From: an uncultured Polaribacter sp.
GTDB taxonomy: Bacteria > Bacteroidota > Bacteroidia > Flavobacteriales > Flavobacteriaceae
Reading direction: 5' to 3'
DNA: 50,007 bases
Assembly (NCBI RefSeq): GCF_947495205.1
Contig: NZ_CANLXV010000016.1
Location: forward strand, 1-50,007
Both the position numbers and the translations under genes were made by a program. Below are positions 7,501 through 17,200 of the stretch, piece after piece. The notes below the pieces were generated by a model, which was not told where the DNA came from, did not search any database, and was given only the letters and a program-made list of their open reading frames with translations. Position 1 is the first letter of the stretch, and the number at the start of each line of letters is the position of its first letter.

Positions 7501-10257
7501 TGCATATTGAGTTGGTATAAAATTTGCGACCAACGTTTTATCTGCATCCATTGTAATACTTAAAGGGTTTGTTGTTCCTGAGGCATCACCAGTCCATTCA
7601 AAAAATTGATAACCTGCATCTGGTATTGCTGTTAAAGTAAGTTGTGTATTATCTTCATAATAACCATTTGTAGGGCTTGTGTTTATTGAAACAGAACCGT
7701 TTGTAGCAACTAAAGTTAATATTCTTGCAACAGAAAAATTAGCAACTATACTTTTATCTGCATCCATTGTAATTGTTGTGGTTGCATCTGTACTTGTAAC
7801 ATCTCCAGACCAACTGTCAAACTTAAAACCTGTTTTGGGTTTAGCTGTAATAGTTACAACAGCTCCATCATCATAAGAACCGTTATTAGGATTTGGATTT
7901 GTTACTATAAAACCGTTATCAGCTATCTTAGATAAAATTCTTTGTGTTGGTAAAGTAGTAGAATTAAATTCATAAGGTCCTAAATCTACTGTAGTATTAA
8001 AAATTCTTTCTCTTTTATTAAGATCTGTTGTAATATCTATTGGGATTAAAGAATTATTACCATAATCTATTGCAGGAGAAGTAGCAGTTAATTTAAAATT
8101 ATCATTTGAAGTATCTACAAATAATGGATCTGAAGTTAATATTTGTTGCGTATCACCTACATATTTTGAAAAACCATCTTCATCTATAGAATTTTGAATA
8201 TCCATTGGATGGTTGTAACTAGTTCCCTGAAAACGCCCAACAGAAACTGTAGTTGCTCCTGTATTGTTTGTATTGCCCCAAAAAATACAATTGTAAATTT
8301 TAACATTAGGCAAAATGTTTTGTCTTGGAACTGAAAGAATAGGAGAATCAAAACTGGCTCCAGTGGCTTCTAACGAATTATCTGCAAAAGTAGAATTGAT
8401 AAAAGTTGCGTTTATTTTTGCAGCATTTCCTGTATCATTTCTAAACCAAGTTAGCGTATTGTTTCCTAAATCTGTTGAGGAATCTAATGTCTTGTTTTTA
8501 AAATATAAATTGTTTGTTCCTTCAAAATTTAATGTTTTACCATTAGCAGGTCTTAAATAATATATGGTTGCAAGTCTTGCAAAATTATAACTAAAACTAG
8601 TGTTTGTTATGGTTAGATTTGTTCCGTTATTGGTATCTAAAGCTCTTATTATACCTGCAGATAAACAAGAATTATTTTTAATTTCACAATTGTTAATTGT
8701 AAGGTTTTGATTACCTGAATTTACCCAAATTGCAGCGCCAGAATTTGTGGAGGAATCTGCATTACCACCACTAATTGTTATACCATCTAAAATTATATTA
8801 TCTCCATTTATAACAATTATTCTATGATTGTTTTCAAGTCTTGTTGGATTTGAAAATGATAGGGTTGTATTGTCATCATTTCCGTTAATATCTCCAGATA
8901 AAATTGTTTTTGGTGTTGTAGGTAATCTATCGCTTAAAGTAAGTTCTGTTCCGTTAAAACCACCATAAATAGCTTGTTTATCAGTTAAAGCAAAAACATT
9001 ATTTCTACCAGTATTACCAGCAATATATGTACCAGATTTTACCCAAAATTCTGCATTTAAGTTGTTATCTAAAGCGTCTTTTAAATTGGTTTGTGCGTTT
9101 GCCCAACTTGAACCATCATTATTTCCTGATGCGTTTACATCAACGTATATTCTTGTTAAAGTAGTTGCAGAAATTGGGTCTGACCATTCTGAATTTTGAG
9201 TATTTGAACAAATTTTTCTAAAATAAAAATTATATGCCGTAGAAGCTTCTAAATAAGGAATAATAATTTCTCCACCATCTACATTATTTAAAAATTTAGC
9301 ATTTAAAAAGGTTTCTGAAGCTTTATGATATGCAATATCATATTTACTTGCTCCTGAAAGATTTAATTCAATTGAATTTGCATCAACTTTAAGTACGGTA
9401 AGATTTGCAGATGAGGGTTTAAAACAAAAACCAGAAGCATCTGCAATTAACTCAATATCTAAAGTCGATAATATTCTATTATAAATTAATACTTCATCAA
9501 TAATGCCTGCGTAACTATTATTCAAAGTTGCGTTATGGTTATTACCAATTGTTATATCATTATTAGAACTTACTTCTACATTGGCGTTATTTGCCCAAGG
9601 ACTATTTGCTTGTTTTTGATTAGTGCCTATAGTAAATTCTTGATTATTTTCTAAAACTCTGTCTATATACACTTTATATCGTGCAGAAAAACGCCAAAAT
9701 CTTGCTCCACTACCTCTAAAAGTACTTTCATCTACAGTTACTGTTACTTGGTGCCAATTACCATCTGCAATATTTGTTGTAGATATTACATTTTGATAAC
9801 CAGACAACCCATTATAACCAGTACCTCCAGAAGTATCCCCAACACTTCCGCTTAAATTTCCTGCAAAACCTATTTTTCCATTTTGTATAAAAACATACCA
9901 ACCCTTTACATTATCATTAGCATCTGTAGTTCTAGATGATTGATCTATAATAGTTGTTACAGATCCATTTACTAAAGATGTTTTTATGGCAAATGATATT
10001 GAAAAATCGTTAAAAGCTTGTGTATTTCTTTTTAAATAATCTCCATTTAAACTTACAGCGTTATTTGTAGAACCATCAACACCATTTACATTTGTTAGTG
10101 CTGTACCTGTTTTAACTAAATCTGTAGTATTTGTTTCATCATTAAATGCTCCGTTTGTGAAAGTGTATTGAGATTGCAATCCATTAGTTGGAATTTGCCC
10201 AAACATTAAACAGCTTGTAAAAAGCGAGAGAAATAGTAATAGTAATCTTGTTTTCAT
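4522..10257 (-). CDS. Giant T9SS-secreted surface protein (LamG, two beta-helix domains, nine InlB-type repeats)
   Basis: About 1911 residues from the start at 10257 (MKTRLLLLFLSLFTS), which begins a signal peptide ending near LMFGQ. The ATG at 10287 lies inside the proposed -10 element and is unlikely. Order: LamG/concanavalin-like domain (about 25-285), Fn3-like segment (about 290-365), a right-handed beta-helix of the choice-of-anchor type (about 367-765, opening YVDVNASGNNDGSSWANA), three Listeria-Bacteroides (InlB B-type) repeats (about 770-985), a second beta-helix (about 987-1365, opening YVDIDATGGNNGTSWANA), six more such repeats of 73 or 81 residues, and a type A type IX sorting domain (SLYPNPTNNVLNIS to the terminal KKFVKK). 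It is expected to be exported, moved across the outer membrane by the type IX system and anchored on or released from the surface; adhesion or glycan binding is inferred. Paralogue at 14263-17892. A LytTR-like site lies upstream. Confidence 0.92.
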   Translation of the reverse strand: MKTRLLLLFLSLFTSCLMFGQIPTNGLQSQYTFTNGAFNDETNTTDLVKTGTALTNVNGVDGSTNNAVSLNGDYLKRNTQAFNDFSISFAIKTSLVNGSVTTIIDQSSRTTDANDNVKGWYVFIQNGKIGFAGNLSGSVGDTSGGTGYNGLSGYQNVISTTNIADGNWHQVTVTVDESTFRGSGARFWRFSARYKVYIDRVLENNQEFTIGTNQKQANSPWANNANVEVSSNNDITIGNNHNATLNNSYAGIIDEVLIYNRILSTLDIELIADASGFCFKPSSANLTVLKVDANSIELNLSGASKYDIAYHKASETFLNAKFLNNVDGGEIIIPYLEASTAYNFYFRKICSNTQNSEWSDPISATTLTRIYVDVNASGNNDGSSWANAQTNLKDALDNNLNAEFWVKSGTYIAGNTGRNNVFALTDKQAIYGGFNGTELTLSDRLPTTPKTILSGDINGNDDNTTLSFSNPTRLENNHRIIVINGDNIILDGITISGGNADSSTNSGAAIWVNSGNQNLTINNCEIKNNSCLSAGIIRALDTNNGTNLTITNTSFSYNFARLATIYYLRPANGKTLNFEGTNNLYFKNKTLDSSTDLGNNTLTWFRNDTGNAAKINATFINSTFADNSLEATGASFDSPILSVPRQNILPNVKIYNCIFWGNTNNTGATTVSVGRFQGTSYNHPMDIQNSIDEDGFSKYVGDTQQILTSDPLFVDTSNDNFKLTATSPAIDYGNNSLIPIDITTDLNKRERIFNTTVDLGPYEFNSTTLPTQRILSKIADNGFIVTNPNPNNGSYDDGAVVTITAKPKTGFKFDSWSGDVTSTDATTTITMDADKSIVANFSVARILTLVATNGSVSINTSPTNGYYEDNTQLTLTAIPDAGYQFFEWTGDASGTTNPLSITMDADKTLVANFIPTQYALNITSSDGTITTNPNPTNGTYDIGTVVTVTATPNTGVNFVNWTGDASGNSNLLVVTMDSDKNITANYAKKKVYVDIDATGGNNGTSWANAYTSLATALTDNNAADFWVAEGIYIPGSNRTDFFTLKESQHIYGGFNGTETMQSEANSVVNETILSGDINRNDNATFSTSDANRSENSYRIININGANVIIDGFTISNANANGSSSSTQEGSGINVSVNATSVKINNCKFKNHTLSRAGIIRSIDIGGTINISIKNTVFVDNQSVFATCYFGRSGGGSLNLNIEGALITNNTATTNSNGSLFWFRQDNGGSQTAQIVNSTFVNNNILSGTPIINYLNSVPTINIYNSIFWENTNGNTTLVNALQSGTLGVISNSISNKGFTGNGNTSNISTSDPLFEDSVNRNYILKFNSPAIDTGDNSFVTVTKDLFGTDRVLNTTVDIGAFEFDPSTIINRNLSTTATNGSITTNPNPINGVYIDGTTVSLTATPDAGYQFDGWSGDATGTTNPLNITMDADKSVTALFSRIQRTLTITATNGSVSTNPSPVNGTYDDGTVVTLTATPDAGYQFDGWSGDAIGTTNPLDITMDADKSVTALFSRIQRTLTITATNGTVTTNPSPVNGTYDDGTVVTLTATPDAGYQFDGWSGDAIGTTNPLDITMDADKSVTALFSRIQRSLTITSTNGSVSTNPSPVNGTYDDGTVVTLTATPDAGYQFDGFRDDISGANLLLNSGNRLSTTITLNADKSVTALFSRIQRTLTIISTNGTVTTNPSPVNGTYDDGTVVTLTATPDAGYQFDGFRDDISGANLALNRGNPLSTTITLNTDKSITALFSRIIQRSLTITATNGTVTTNPSPVNGTYDDGTVVTLTATPNAGFALVNWTIDGATLDNSTSGPATSITVTMDADKTVAAVFDATASVDDELINSFSLYPNPTNNVLNISTDLEIKKCKVYNVIGKKVLQSKSKEINVTNLPKGMYLIQIITAKGKSVTKKFVKK
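4775..6155 (-). repeat. Tandem InlB-type repeats, block of six (219- and 243-base units)
   Basis: Six near-identical coding units inside the giant surface protein. Each starts near QRTLTITATNGSVSTNPSP and ends TALFSRI. Two unit types alternate: a 73-residue form with GWSGDAIGTTNP and an 81-residue form with GFRDDISGANL; the last unit differs (ALVNWTIDG). The same two forms occur in the paralogous gene, so units have been exchanged or amplified between the two loci. Limits are approximate. Confidence 0.85.
7300..7945 (-). repeat. Three diverged InlB-type repeats between the two beta-helix domains
   Basis: Three units with the same frame of conserved positions (NGS...NPNP, GYYEDN or GTYDIG, GW/EW/NWTGDASG, TMDADK) but much more divergent than the six-unit block, so they are older or under different selection. 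Limits are approximate. Confidence 0.75.
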
Positions 10258-10284
10258 AATTAATTTATTAAAATTTATTTTGTA

Positions 10285-10353
10285 CAAATATGAAACCTAC
10301 AGCTCTTTAAATTTTAAACTTTTTTATGAACAGCAGCTTTTTAAGAATGAACT
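10285..10353 (-). promoter_or_regulatory. Candidate LytTR site and promoter of the first surface protein gene
   Basis: On the minus strand two direct repeats, AGTTCATTC (10353-10345) and TGTTCATAA (10332-10324), are offset by exactly 21 bases and share GTTCAT. Exactly 31 bases further downstream is CATATTTG (10292-10285), a good Bacteroidota -10. Transcription would start near 10278, which fits translation from 10257 and excludes the ATG at 10287. Confidence 0.6.
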
Positions 10354-10361
10354 GCAAATAA

Positions 10362-10389
10362 AAATAGAAAGCCTGTTGGCTTTCTATTT
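10362..10389 (-). terminator. Intrinsic terminator after the first LytTR regulator gene
   Basis: Perfect 12-base stem AAATAGAAAGCC / GGCTTTCTATTT with a 4-base loop, followed on the minus strand by a T-rich run. It closes the kinase-regulator operon and lies just before the promoter site of the next gene. Confidence 0.85.
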
Positions 10390-10422
10390 AAAAACTTATA
10401 AAAAAACAATTTTATGGTTGTT

Positions 10423-11175
10423 CTAAAATACATTATTAATCATTGCTAGAAAATTTTCTTTACGTTCTCTAGAAATTGGCACACTTTTATTATTTGTCAT
10501 AATTACCTGTAAACCATCTTTTTTAATAACTTCACTCATGTATTTTATATTGATTAAATAAGAACGATGTGGTTTGTAAAACAAAGGCTTATTTGATAAT
10601 TGTTCTACAAAATGTTTAAGCATTTTACAGATTAATTCCGTTTTACCATTTTGTAAAAAAACCTTTGTGTAAGCACCATCTGCTTCAAAGTATAAAATTT
10701 CTTCGTGAGAGATAAATTTTATGCCTTTGGGTACTTCTAAAGCAATTTTATTTAAAGCCAATTGTTGGTAATTGTACTCTAAATTGGTTAGTTTTTCTTT
10801 GATGGTTTCATCATCCATTTTAGCAGTTGCTTTTACTACTGCAAGCTTTAATTCATCTACATCTATTGGTTTTAATAAATAATCTACAGCAGCCATCTTT
10901 AAAGCTTCAATAGCATATTGGCCATAAGCAGTTGTAAATATAATTTGAAAAGTTATGGGTTCATTTTTAAAAAAATTAAGAATTTGTAAGCCAGAATGAT
11001 TTGGCATTTGTATGTCTAGAAATACAATTTCTGGGTTTTCTTTTTTTATCAAGTCAACTCCATCCATCAAATTATCTGCCTCTAAAATAGTAGTAATTTC
11101 TGTGCATTCTTGCACAACTAACGTATTTAAAATGCGTCTTGCTCTTTTTTCATCATCAATTATTATCGCTTTCAT
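10423..11175 (-). CDS. LytTR-family response regulator (first copy)
   Basis: 250-residue cytoplasmic regulator. Residues 1-120 are a receiver domain: acidic pocket DDE at 7-9, phosphoacceptor Asp54 in IVFLDIQMPNHSG, a conserved Thr in FTTAYGQYA and Lys in YLLKPID. Residues about 145-250 are a LytTR DNA-binding domain (EILYFEADGAYTKVFLQNGK; FYKPHRSYLINIKYM; PISRERKENF), a beta-fold that binds direct repeats rather than using a helix-turn-helix. It starts 7 bases after the stop of the kinase gene, so the two are one operon and very likely a cognate pair. Close paralogue at 19133-19888; the LytTR halves are so alike that both may read the same DNA site. Confidence 0.95.
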   Translation of the reverse strand: MKAIIIDDEKRARRILNTLVVQECTEITTILEADNLMDGVDLIKKENPEIVFLDIQMPNHSGLQILNFFKNEPITFQIIFTTAYGQYAIEALKMAAVDYLLKPIDVDELKLAVVKATAKMDDETIKEKLTNLEYNYQQLALNKIALEVPKGIKFISHEEILYFEADGAYTKVFLQNGKTELICKMLKHFVEQLSNKPLFYKPHRSYLINIKYMSEVIKKDGLQVIMTNNKSVPISRERKENFLAMINNVF

Positions 11176-11182
11176 GGCTTTT

Positions 11183-14101
11183 TTATAATTTTATATTAAT
11201 TATCACCTTTGTACCAGTTGGTTTGTTTTTATCATCGTATAAATCAACAATATCTAACGTAATTTTATGTTGTTGTGTTTTATTTATTAAGTCTACTCTT
11301 TTTTGGTTTGCACTAGAAGCAAATGAAGCATGTTTTGGGTGTAATTCTTTATTAATTTCTGCAGTTGCTGCTCTACCTACTCCATTATCTTGTATTGTAC
11401 AAACTAAAAAACCAGCTTTTTTAAAAAATTGTAGTTGCAAGCGTTTGTTTTCTTTTTTATGCAATAAACCATGCTTAATTGCATTTTCTACATAAGGTTG
11501 TATAAATAAAGAAGGCACTAAAATATCTTTTAGCTCTAAATCTTTAGCAACATTTATATTAAATTCAAAACCATCATCAAAACGATCGGTTTCTAATTCT
11601 AAATATAACCTTAGTGCCTTAATTTCTTCTTCTAATGAAATTTGTGCTTTTTGGCTATGCTCTAAATAGATTCTAATTAATCTAGAAAATTTCACCAAAA
11701 AAACTCTGGCTAATTTTTTTTCGTTTAGAATAATATAATCTTGAATTGAATTTAACGCATTAAATATAAAATGCGGATTCATTTGAGAACGTAAATTTTC
11801 TAATTGAGAAAAAACGAGTTGTTGATTTACTTTTGCCTGTTCTAATTCTCTTTTTTGTTTTGCCTGTAATTGCTTGGTTTTTCTATCAAAAAAAAACCAA
11901 ATGAATACTATAGATATTAAAAAAATAAAACTAAAAAACCACCATGTTTTATAAAAAGGTAAAAGTACTTTTAGAGAAATTTGTATGGGTGTTGTATATT
12001 TATTTTGATAAACATTTTTTGCACGCAATTTAAAATTAAAATTACCTGCGGGTAAGGTATTAAACTTCACAAAATTTAAACCTTGTTCTACTTTTACCCA
12101 ATTGTCGCTAAATCCTTCTAATTGATATTCATAACTTACAAATTTATTGGATTGAAATCCATTTGTATTAAAGCCAAACCTTATTTGACTTTCTGTTTGC
12201 TTTAATTGATATGTTTTTTTTAATAAAGTATCTTTTTCTTGAATACGAATGTTGGTAAAATATGGTTTAAACATATTTTTACTTTTAGATATTTGCGCTT
12301 TATTAAACTGGAACAAACCCGTATTTGAAGCAAAAAAAACATGATTCGCTAATACTTCTATTGCATTAATATTGTAAGAATCTATGCCGTCTTCTTTATT
12401 TAAAATAGAAATTTTTTTAGTTTTATAGTTATAATTTTGTAAGCCTTTATCTGTTGCTAGCCACAATGTATTATAATCTGGTTGTATTACATTTATTAAA
12501 TTAGATACTAATCCTGTTGCTTTTGTAAATTGATAACGTAAGGTATCATTATCAAAACCATATACGCCCTTATTTTCTGTTGCTACCCAAACAATATTAT
12601 CTTTACTTAATGCAATTTTAGAAGCATAAATAGGTTTGTTTTTATGTAGAATTTGTTTGTATTTATTTGTTTCTAAATCAATTGTAGCCAAACCATCTAT
12701 AAAGTTGGCATAAGCTTTTGTTTTGTTCTTATTTAAAACAGAACCAAAACTCCTAACCTCTCTTAAATTTTTTACAGTATCTTTAAATTTATCATATATT
12801 GATAATGAAAAAGCTTGACTTATTAAATATTTGTTAGCATCTATTTCAGATATTGTTTTTGTACCCATTAATTTATTAGATATATTTTTGTCTCCTTTTT
12901 TATTAATGAATACAGATTTTAATTTAGCAGAAACAATAAGATTTTTAGTTACATCGTTATAAACAATATCGTAAATGGTATTTCTAAATGTAATTTTTTT
13001 CTTTTCTAATGCATCGGTATTTAAAGAATATTTAAAAATTTCATGCTTTAAAGTAGCAAAAAGCAGCTCGTTTTTATTTAATTTTTCTAATCTTGTAACA
13101 CCTAAGTTTTCCGGGATTTCTATTTTTTTTAATGCTAAATTAGGCATTACAAAAACTCCATTTTTTAAAGTTGTAAACCAATAATTATTGTTTTTATCAA
13201 CTAAAAGATCTGTGATGAATAAGTTGTTAAAATAACTTTTTTCAATTTTTAAAGTATTGTTTTCTAAAGAACAAATAAATACACCTTTGTTTGTTAATAC
13301 CCATAATTTATTATGAATCGTATAGATATGGTTTATAAACGAATTTGAAATTCTAGTAGGAGTTTCTAATTTTTTAATGTCTTTTGTACCCAACTTAAAA
13401 AGCTCTGTATTAGCTAAAACTTCAGTTTTAAAAAAATAATAAAAAGTATTCTTATACCTAAAAAAATTACGAAAACCACGCACTTTTAAATCTGACAACT
13501 TGCTTAGATGTAGTTGTTCTGTTTTTTTAAATTGAACATCTTTTGTAAATTTTAAAGCATCATTTATATATAAATAAAAACCATTAGGATTAGGATTCGT
13601 ATTTATATCTTTTAAATATAAAATAGAATTGTTTTCTAATACAGCAACTTGTTCTTTTGTATCTATATTTACAGAAACAACCTTACCAAAATTTTGAATT
13701 ATTAGATGATTTTTATAAATATAAAAGTCTACTAAATTTTTAATATTTTTAAAATCTTTAAAAAGCCTTAAACTATCATTTTCTGTATAAAAAAATTGCC
13801 CCGCTAAATTGTTAGCCCAAACATTACCTTTATCATCTAAAGTAAGTCCAAATAAAGAACGCCCTCTTTTTTTTGGGTGCGTAAAGAGTTTGTATGTTTT
13901 ACCATCATAACGATACAAACCTTTATCTGCTGCCAACCAAATAAAGCCTTTTTTATCTTCTAAAATATCGTAAAACTCAATGTCTGGCAAGCCATCTTTT
14001 TCTGTTAAATGAATAGAAACAGGTTGCTGAGCAATACTTAATAAAGTTTGTAAAATAAAATATATAAAAAGTAAATGTTTTTTCAAAAAAATAAATTTCA
14101 T
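11183..14101 (-). CDS. Beta-propeller sensor histidine kinase, LytS type (first copy)
   Basis: 972 residues. A signal peptide or N-terminal helix (to about residue 24) leads into a long periplasmic region of two-component-regulator propeller repeats (for example DKKGFIWLAADKGLYRYDGK; LWLATDKGLQNYN), then a Y_Y_Y domain (about 640-705), one membrane helix (about 716-737), a coiled coil, and a cytoplasmic His_kinase/HATPase module: the phosphoacceptor box NPHFIFNALNSIQ near 772, N box QPYVENAIKHG near 867 and DNGVGR near 908. It should autophosphorylate on signal binding and pass phosphate to the LytTR regulator encoded next. Unlike classical hybrid systems of Bacteroides, kinase and regulator are separate. 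The ligand is unknown; propeller sensors of this type often see glycans, but that is inference. Confidence 0.94.
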   Translation of the reverse strand: MKFIFLKKHLLFIYFILQTLLSIAQQPVSIHLTEKDGLPDIEFYDILEDKKGFIWLAADKGLYRYDGKTYKLFTHPKKRGRSLFGLTLDDKGNVWANNLAGQFFYTENDSLRLFKDFKNIKNLVDFYIYKNHLIIQNFGKVVSVNIDTKEQVAVLENNSILYLKDINTNPNPNGFYLYINDALKFTKDVQFKKTEQLHLSKLSDLKVRGFRNFFRYKNTFYYFFKTEVLANTELFKLGTKDIKKLETPTRISNSFINHIYTIHNKLWVLTNKGVFICSLENNTLKIEKSYFNNLFITDLLVDKNNNYWFTTLKNGVFVMPNLALKKIEIPENLGVTRLEKLNKNELLFATLKHEIFKYSLNTDALEKKKITFRNTIYDIVYNDVTKNLIVSAKLKSVFINKKGDKNISNKLMGTKTISEIDANKYLISQAFSLSIYDKFKDTVKNLREVRSFGSVLNKNKTKAYANFIDGLATIDLETNKYKQILHKNKPIYASKIALSKDNIVWVATENKGVYGFDNDTLRYQFTKATGLVSNLINVIQPDYNTLWLATDKGLQNYNYKTKKISILNKEDGIDSYNINAIEVLANHVFFASNTGLFQFNKAQISKSKNMFKPYFTNIRIQEKDTLLKKTYQLKQTESQIRFGFNTNGFQSNKFVSYEYQLEGFSDNWVKVEQGLNFVKFNTLPAGNFNFKLRAKNVYQNKYTTPIQISLKVLLPFYKTWWFFSFIFLISIVFIWFFFDRKTKQLQAKQKRELEQAKVNQQLVFSQLENLRSQMNPHFIFNALNSIQDYIILNEKKLARVFLVKFSRLIRIYLEHSQKAQISLEEEIKALRLYLELETDRFDDGFEFNINVAKDLELKDILVPSLFIQPYVENAIKHGLLHKKENKRLQLQFFKKAGFLVCTIQDNGVGRAATAEINKELHPKHASFASSANQKRVDLINKTQQHKITLDIVDLYDDKNKPTGTKVIINIKL

Positions 14102-14157
14102 TAAAAATACTATTATTTAAAATGATGAAACTAAAAAACTTTATAAAGTGTTGCTTT

Positions 14158-14187
14158 TACGGAATGGAAAACAAATTTTACTAAAAA
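14158..14187 (-). promoter_or_regulatory. Candidate LytTR site upstream of the first kinase-regulator operon
   Basis: On the minus strand TTTTTAGTA (14187-14179) and CATTCCGTA (14166-14158) are offset by 21 bases, 57 bases before the kinase start. This is the weakest of the five sites: the first half matches the AGTTTACTA form at 6 of 9 bases, and no clear TAnnTTTG follows at the expected distance. Confidence 0.4.
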
Positions 14188-14207
14188 ACATTTTTAATAG
14201 AAAGATA

Positions 14208-14239
14208 AAAAGGTCTTTCAAAATTTTGAAAGACCTTTT
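14208..14239 (-). terminator. Terminator after the second surface protein gene
   Basis: Perfect 32-base palindrome identical in sequence to the one at 4467-4498, in the same position relative to the stop codon of the paralogous gene. It separates the two cassettes. Confidence 0.92.
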
Positions 14240-14262
14240 CTTTTGAGGGAAAATTAACAAAT

Positions 14263-17200
14263 TTACTTTTTCACAAACTTTTTGGTAACACTTTTTCCTT
14301 TTGCTGTTATTATTTGAATTAAATACATACCTTTTGGTAAATTAGTAACATTTATTTCTTTACTTTTTGATTCTAAAACCTTTTTACCAATAACATTATA
14401 CACTTTACAATCTTTAATCTCTAAATCTGTACTAATATTTAATACATTATTTGTTGGATTTGGATAAAGATTAAAACTGTTTAAAAATTCATCATCAACA
14501 CTTGCTGTTGCGTCAAATACTGCAGCAACTGTTTTATCTGCGTTCATAGTAACTGTTATAGAAGTTGCTGGACCAGATGTAGAATTATCTAAAGTAGCTC
14601 CATCAATTGTCCAATTTACTAATGCAAAACCTGCATTTGGCGTTGCAGTTAAAGTTACAACAGTTCCATCATCATAGGTTCCGTTTACAGGATTTGGATT
14701 TGTACTTACAGATCCGTTTTTTGCTGTAATTGTTAAGGATCTTTGAATTCTACTAAATAATGCTGTAACAGATTTATCTGCATTTAAAGTAATAGTTGTT
14801 GATAAACGATTACCACTATTAAGCAATAAATTTGCTCCAGAAATATCGTCTCTAAATCCATCAAATTGATATCCTGCATCTGGTGTTGCTATTAAAGTTA
14901 CAACGGTTCCATCGTCATAGGTTCCGTTTACAGGACTTGGATTTGTGCTTACTGATCCGTTTGTTGCTGTAATTGTTAAGGATCTTTGAATTCTACTAAA
15001 TAATGCTGTAACAGATTTATCTGCATTTAAAGTAATAGTTGTTGATAAACGATTACCACTATTAAGCAATAAATTTGCTCCAGAAATATCATCTCTAAAT
15101 CCATCAAATTGGTAGCCTGCATCTGGTGTTGCTGTTAAAGTTACAACGGTTCCATCATCATAGGTTCCGTTTACAGGACTTGGATTTGTACTTACAGTTC
15201 CGTTTGTTGCTGTAATTGTTAATGTTCTTTGAATTCTGCTAAATAATGCTGTTACAGATTTATCAGCATCCATAGTAATATCTAACGGATTTGTAGTTCC
15301 TGTTACATCTCCAGACCAACCATCAAACTGATATCCTGCATCTGGTGTTGCTGTTAAAGTTACAACGGTTCCATCGTCATAGGTTCCGTTTACAGGACTT
15401 GGATTTGTACTTACAGATCCGTTTGTTGCTGTGATTGTAAGTGTTCTTTGAATTCTGCTAAATAATGCTGTAACAGATTTATTTGCATCCATAGTAATAT
15501 TTAACGGATTTGTAGTTCCTGTTGCATCTCCAGACCAACCAACAAATTTATACCCTGCATCTGGTGTTGCTGTTAAAGTTACAACTGTTCCATCATCATA
15601 CGTTCCGTTTACAGGAGTTGGATTTGCACTTACTGATCCGTTTGTTGCCGTAATTGTTAATGTTCTATCCATTGGAATTGAAGAACCGAATTCATATGGA
15701 CCTATATCAATTGTACCATTAAAAATTCTAGAATTCCCTAAAAGATCTGTTGTAGCTGTTGATAAATTGTTATCTCCTGCATCTATTGCTGGTGAGTTTG
15801 CTTGAAGTGTAAAATCATTATTTACTACATCTGTAAACAAAGGATTTGAATTACTAGAATTGGTTGGAGACCAATTGCTAAAACTATCTGCACCAATACT
15901 ATTTCTTATTTGTACATTTCCTGGTAAAGCAAATGTTCCCCATCTATCAACAGATACTTGCTCACTAATGCCTAACACCAAATTATCCCAAATAATAGAG
16001 TTGTAAATTCTAACTTGACTTTGGCCAGCAAAAGCATTAACTCTAGATGAAGATATGATACCTGCATTTTGTGTGTTTGTTCCAAAAAAACGATTTTTTG
16101 TAATTGTACAATTGTAAAAAAAAGCAATATTACTTGTAGATCTATCATTTCTAAACCAAAATAAAGTATTTGTACCGGTATTTGAAGCTGTGTCTCTTAC
16201 AAAATTGTTAGAAATAAGTGTGTTTATAAAACTTGTTGTGTAAGTGTTTGATGTTAAGGGATTTTGAACGTAAATTACTGTTGCAAAACGTGCTATATTA
16301 TTTTTAAAAACACACTCTTTAAAGTTAATTTCATGTATGGCAGAATCTGCTACTGAATTATTTGCATAAACTGTTCCAGCAGCTGATGCTCTGTTATCTT
16401 CAAATATCACATTATTAATATTTAAAGAAAGAGCTTTATGGTTAAATGTTAATGCAGATCCAGAGGTTTCTGTTCCATTAGCATTTCCTCCTTTTATTGT
16501 TAACCCATCTAGTACAACATTATTTTCATTTACTGTTACTACTTGAAACGAATTATCATCATAAGTAGAATTATTATGGGCTAGAACTCCATCATCATTT
16601 CCATTAATATCTCCCGATAATATAGTTGTATTAGTTCTAAAATCTCTCTGAGAGCGTTGCGTCTCTGTTCCGTTAAAACCTCCATAAAGTTCTGTGCCTT
16701 CAGGAATAATAAAAGAAGAACTCCTATTGGTAACTCCATTTATTTCTGGAATATACGTTCCTGCAGCAATCCATATTTCTTCTCCAGGATGATTTGTTAT
16801 TGCTGTATTTAAGTCAGTGTAAGCATCTGCAAAAGAACTACCATTGTTATTTCCTGTTGCATTAGCATTTACATAAACAGTACCACTTGTTGCAAAGGAA
16901 ACAGTATTCCAATTAGAATTTAAAGAAGAAGAACATTGTTGCCTAATATACACAGAATACCTTCTTGTAGCATCTAAGTTTTGTAATGAAAAAGAGTTTC
17001 CAGAAATACCATTCACAGTTGTATAATTTGCAAAAGAATCTGACTCAAACCCATAGGCAATATCATAAGTTCCAGAAGCAACCCAGTTAACTGTAGCGCT
17101 ATTTTCTGTTACATTAGTTATCGTAATTTCAGAATCTGATGGAGGAAAACAAAAATTATTATTTCCTATATTTTCTATTTCTGTTTGAGTTAAGACTCTA

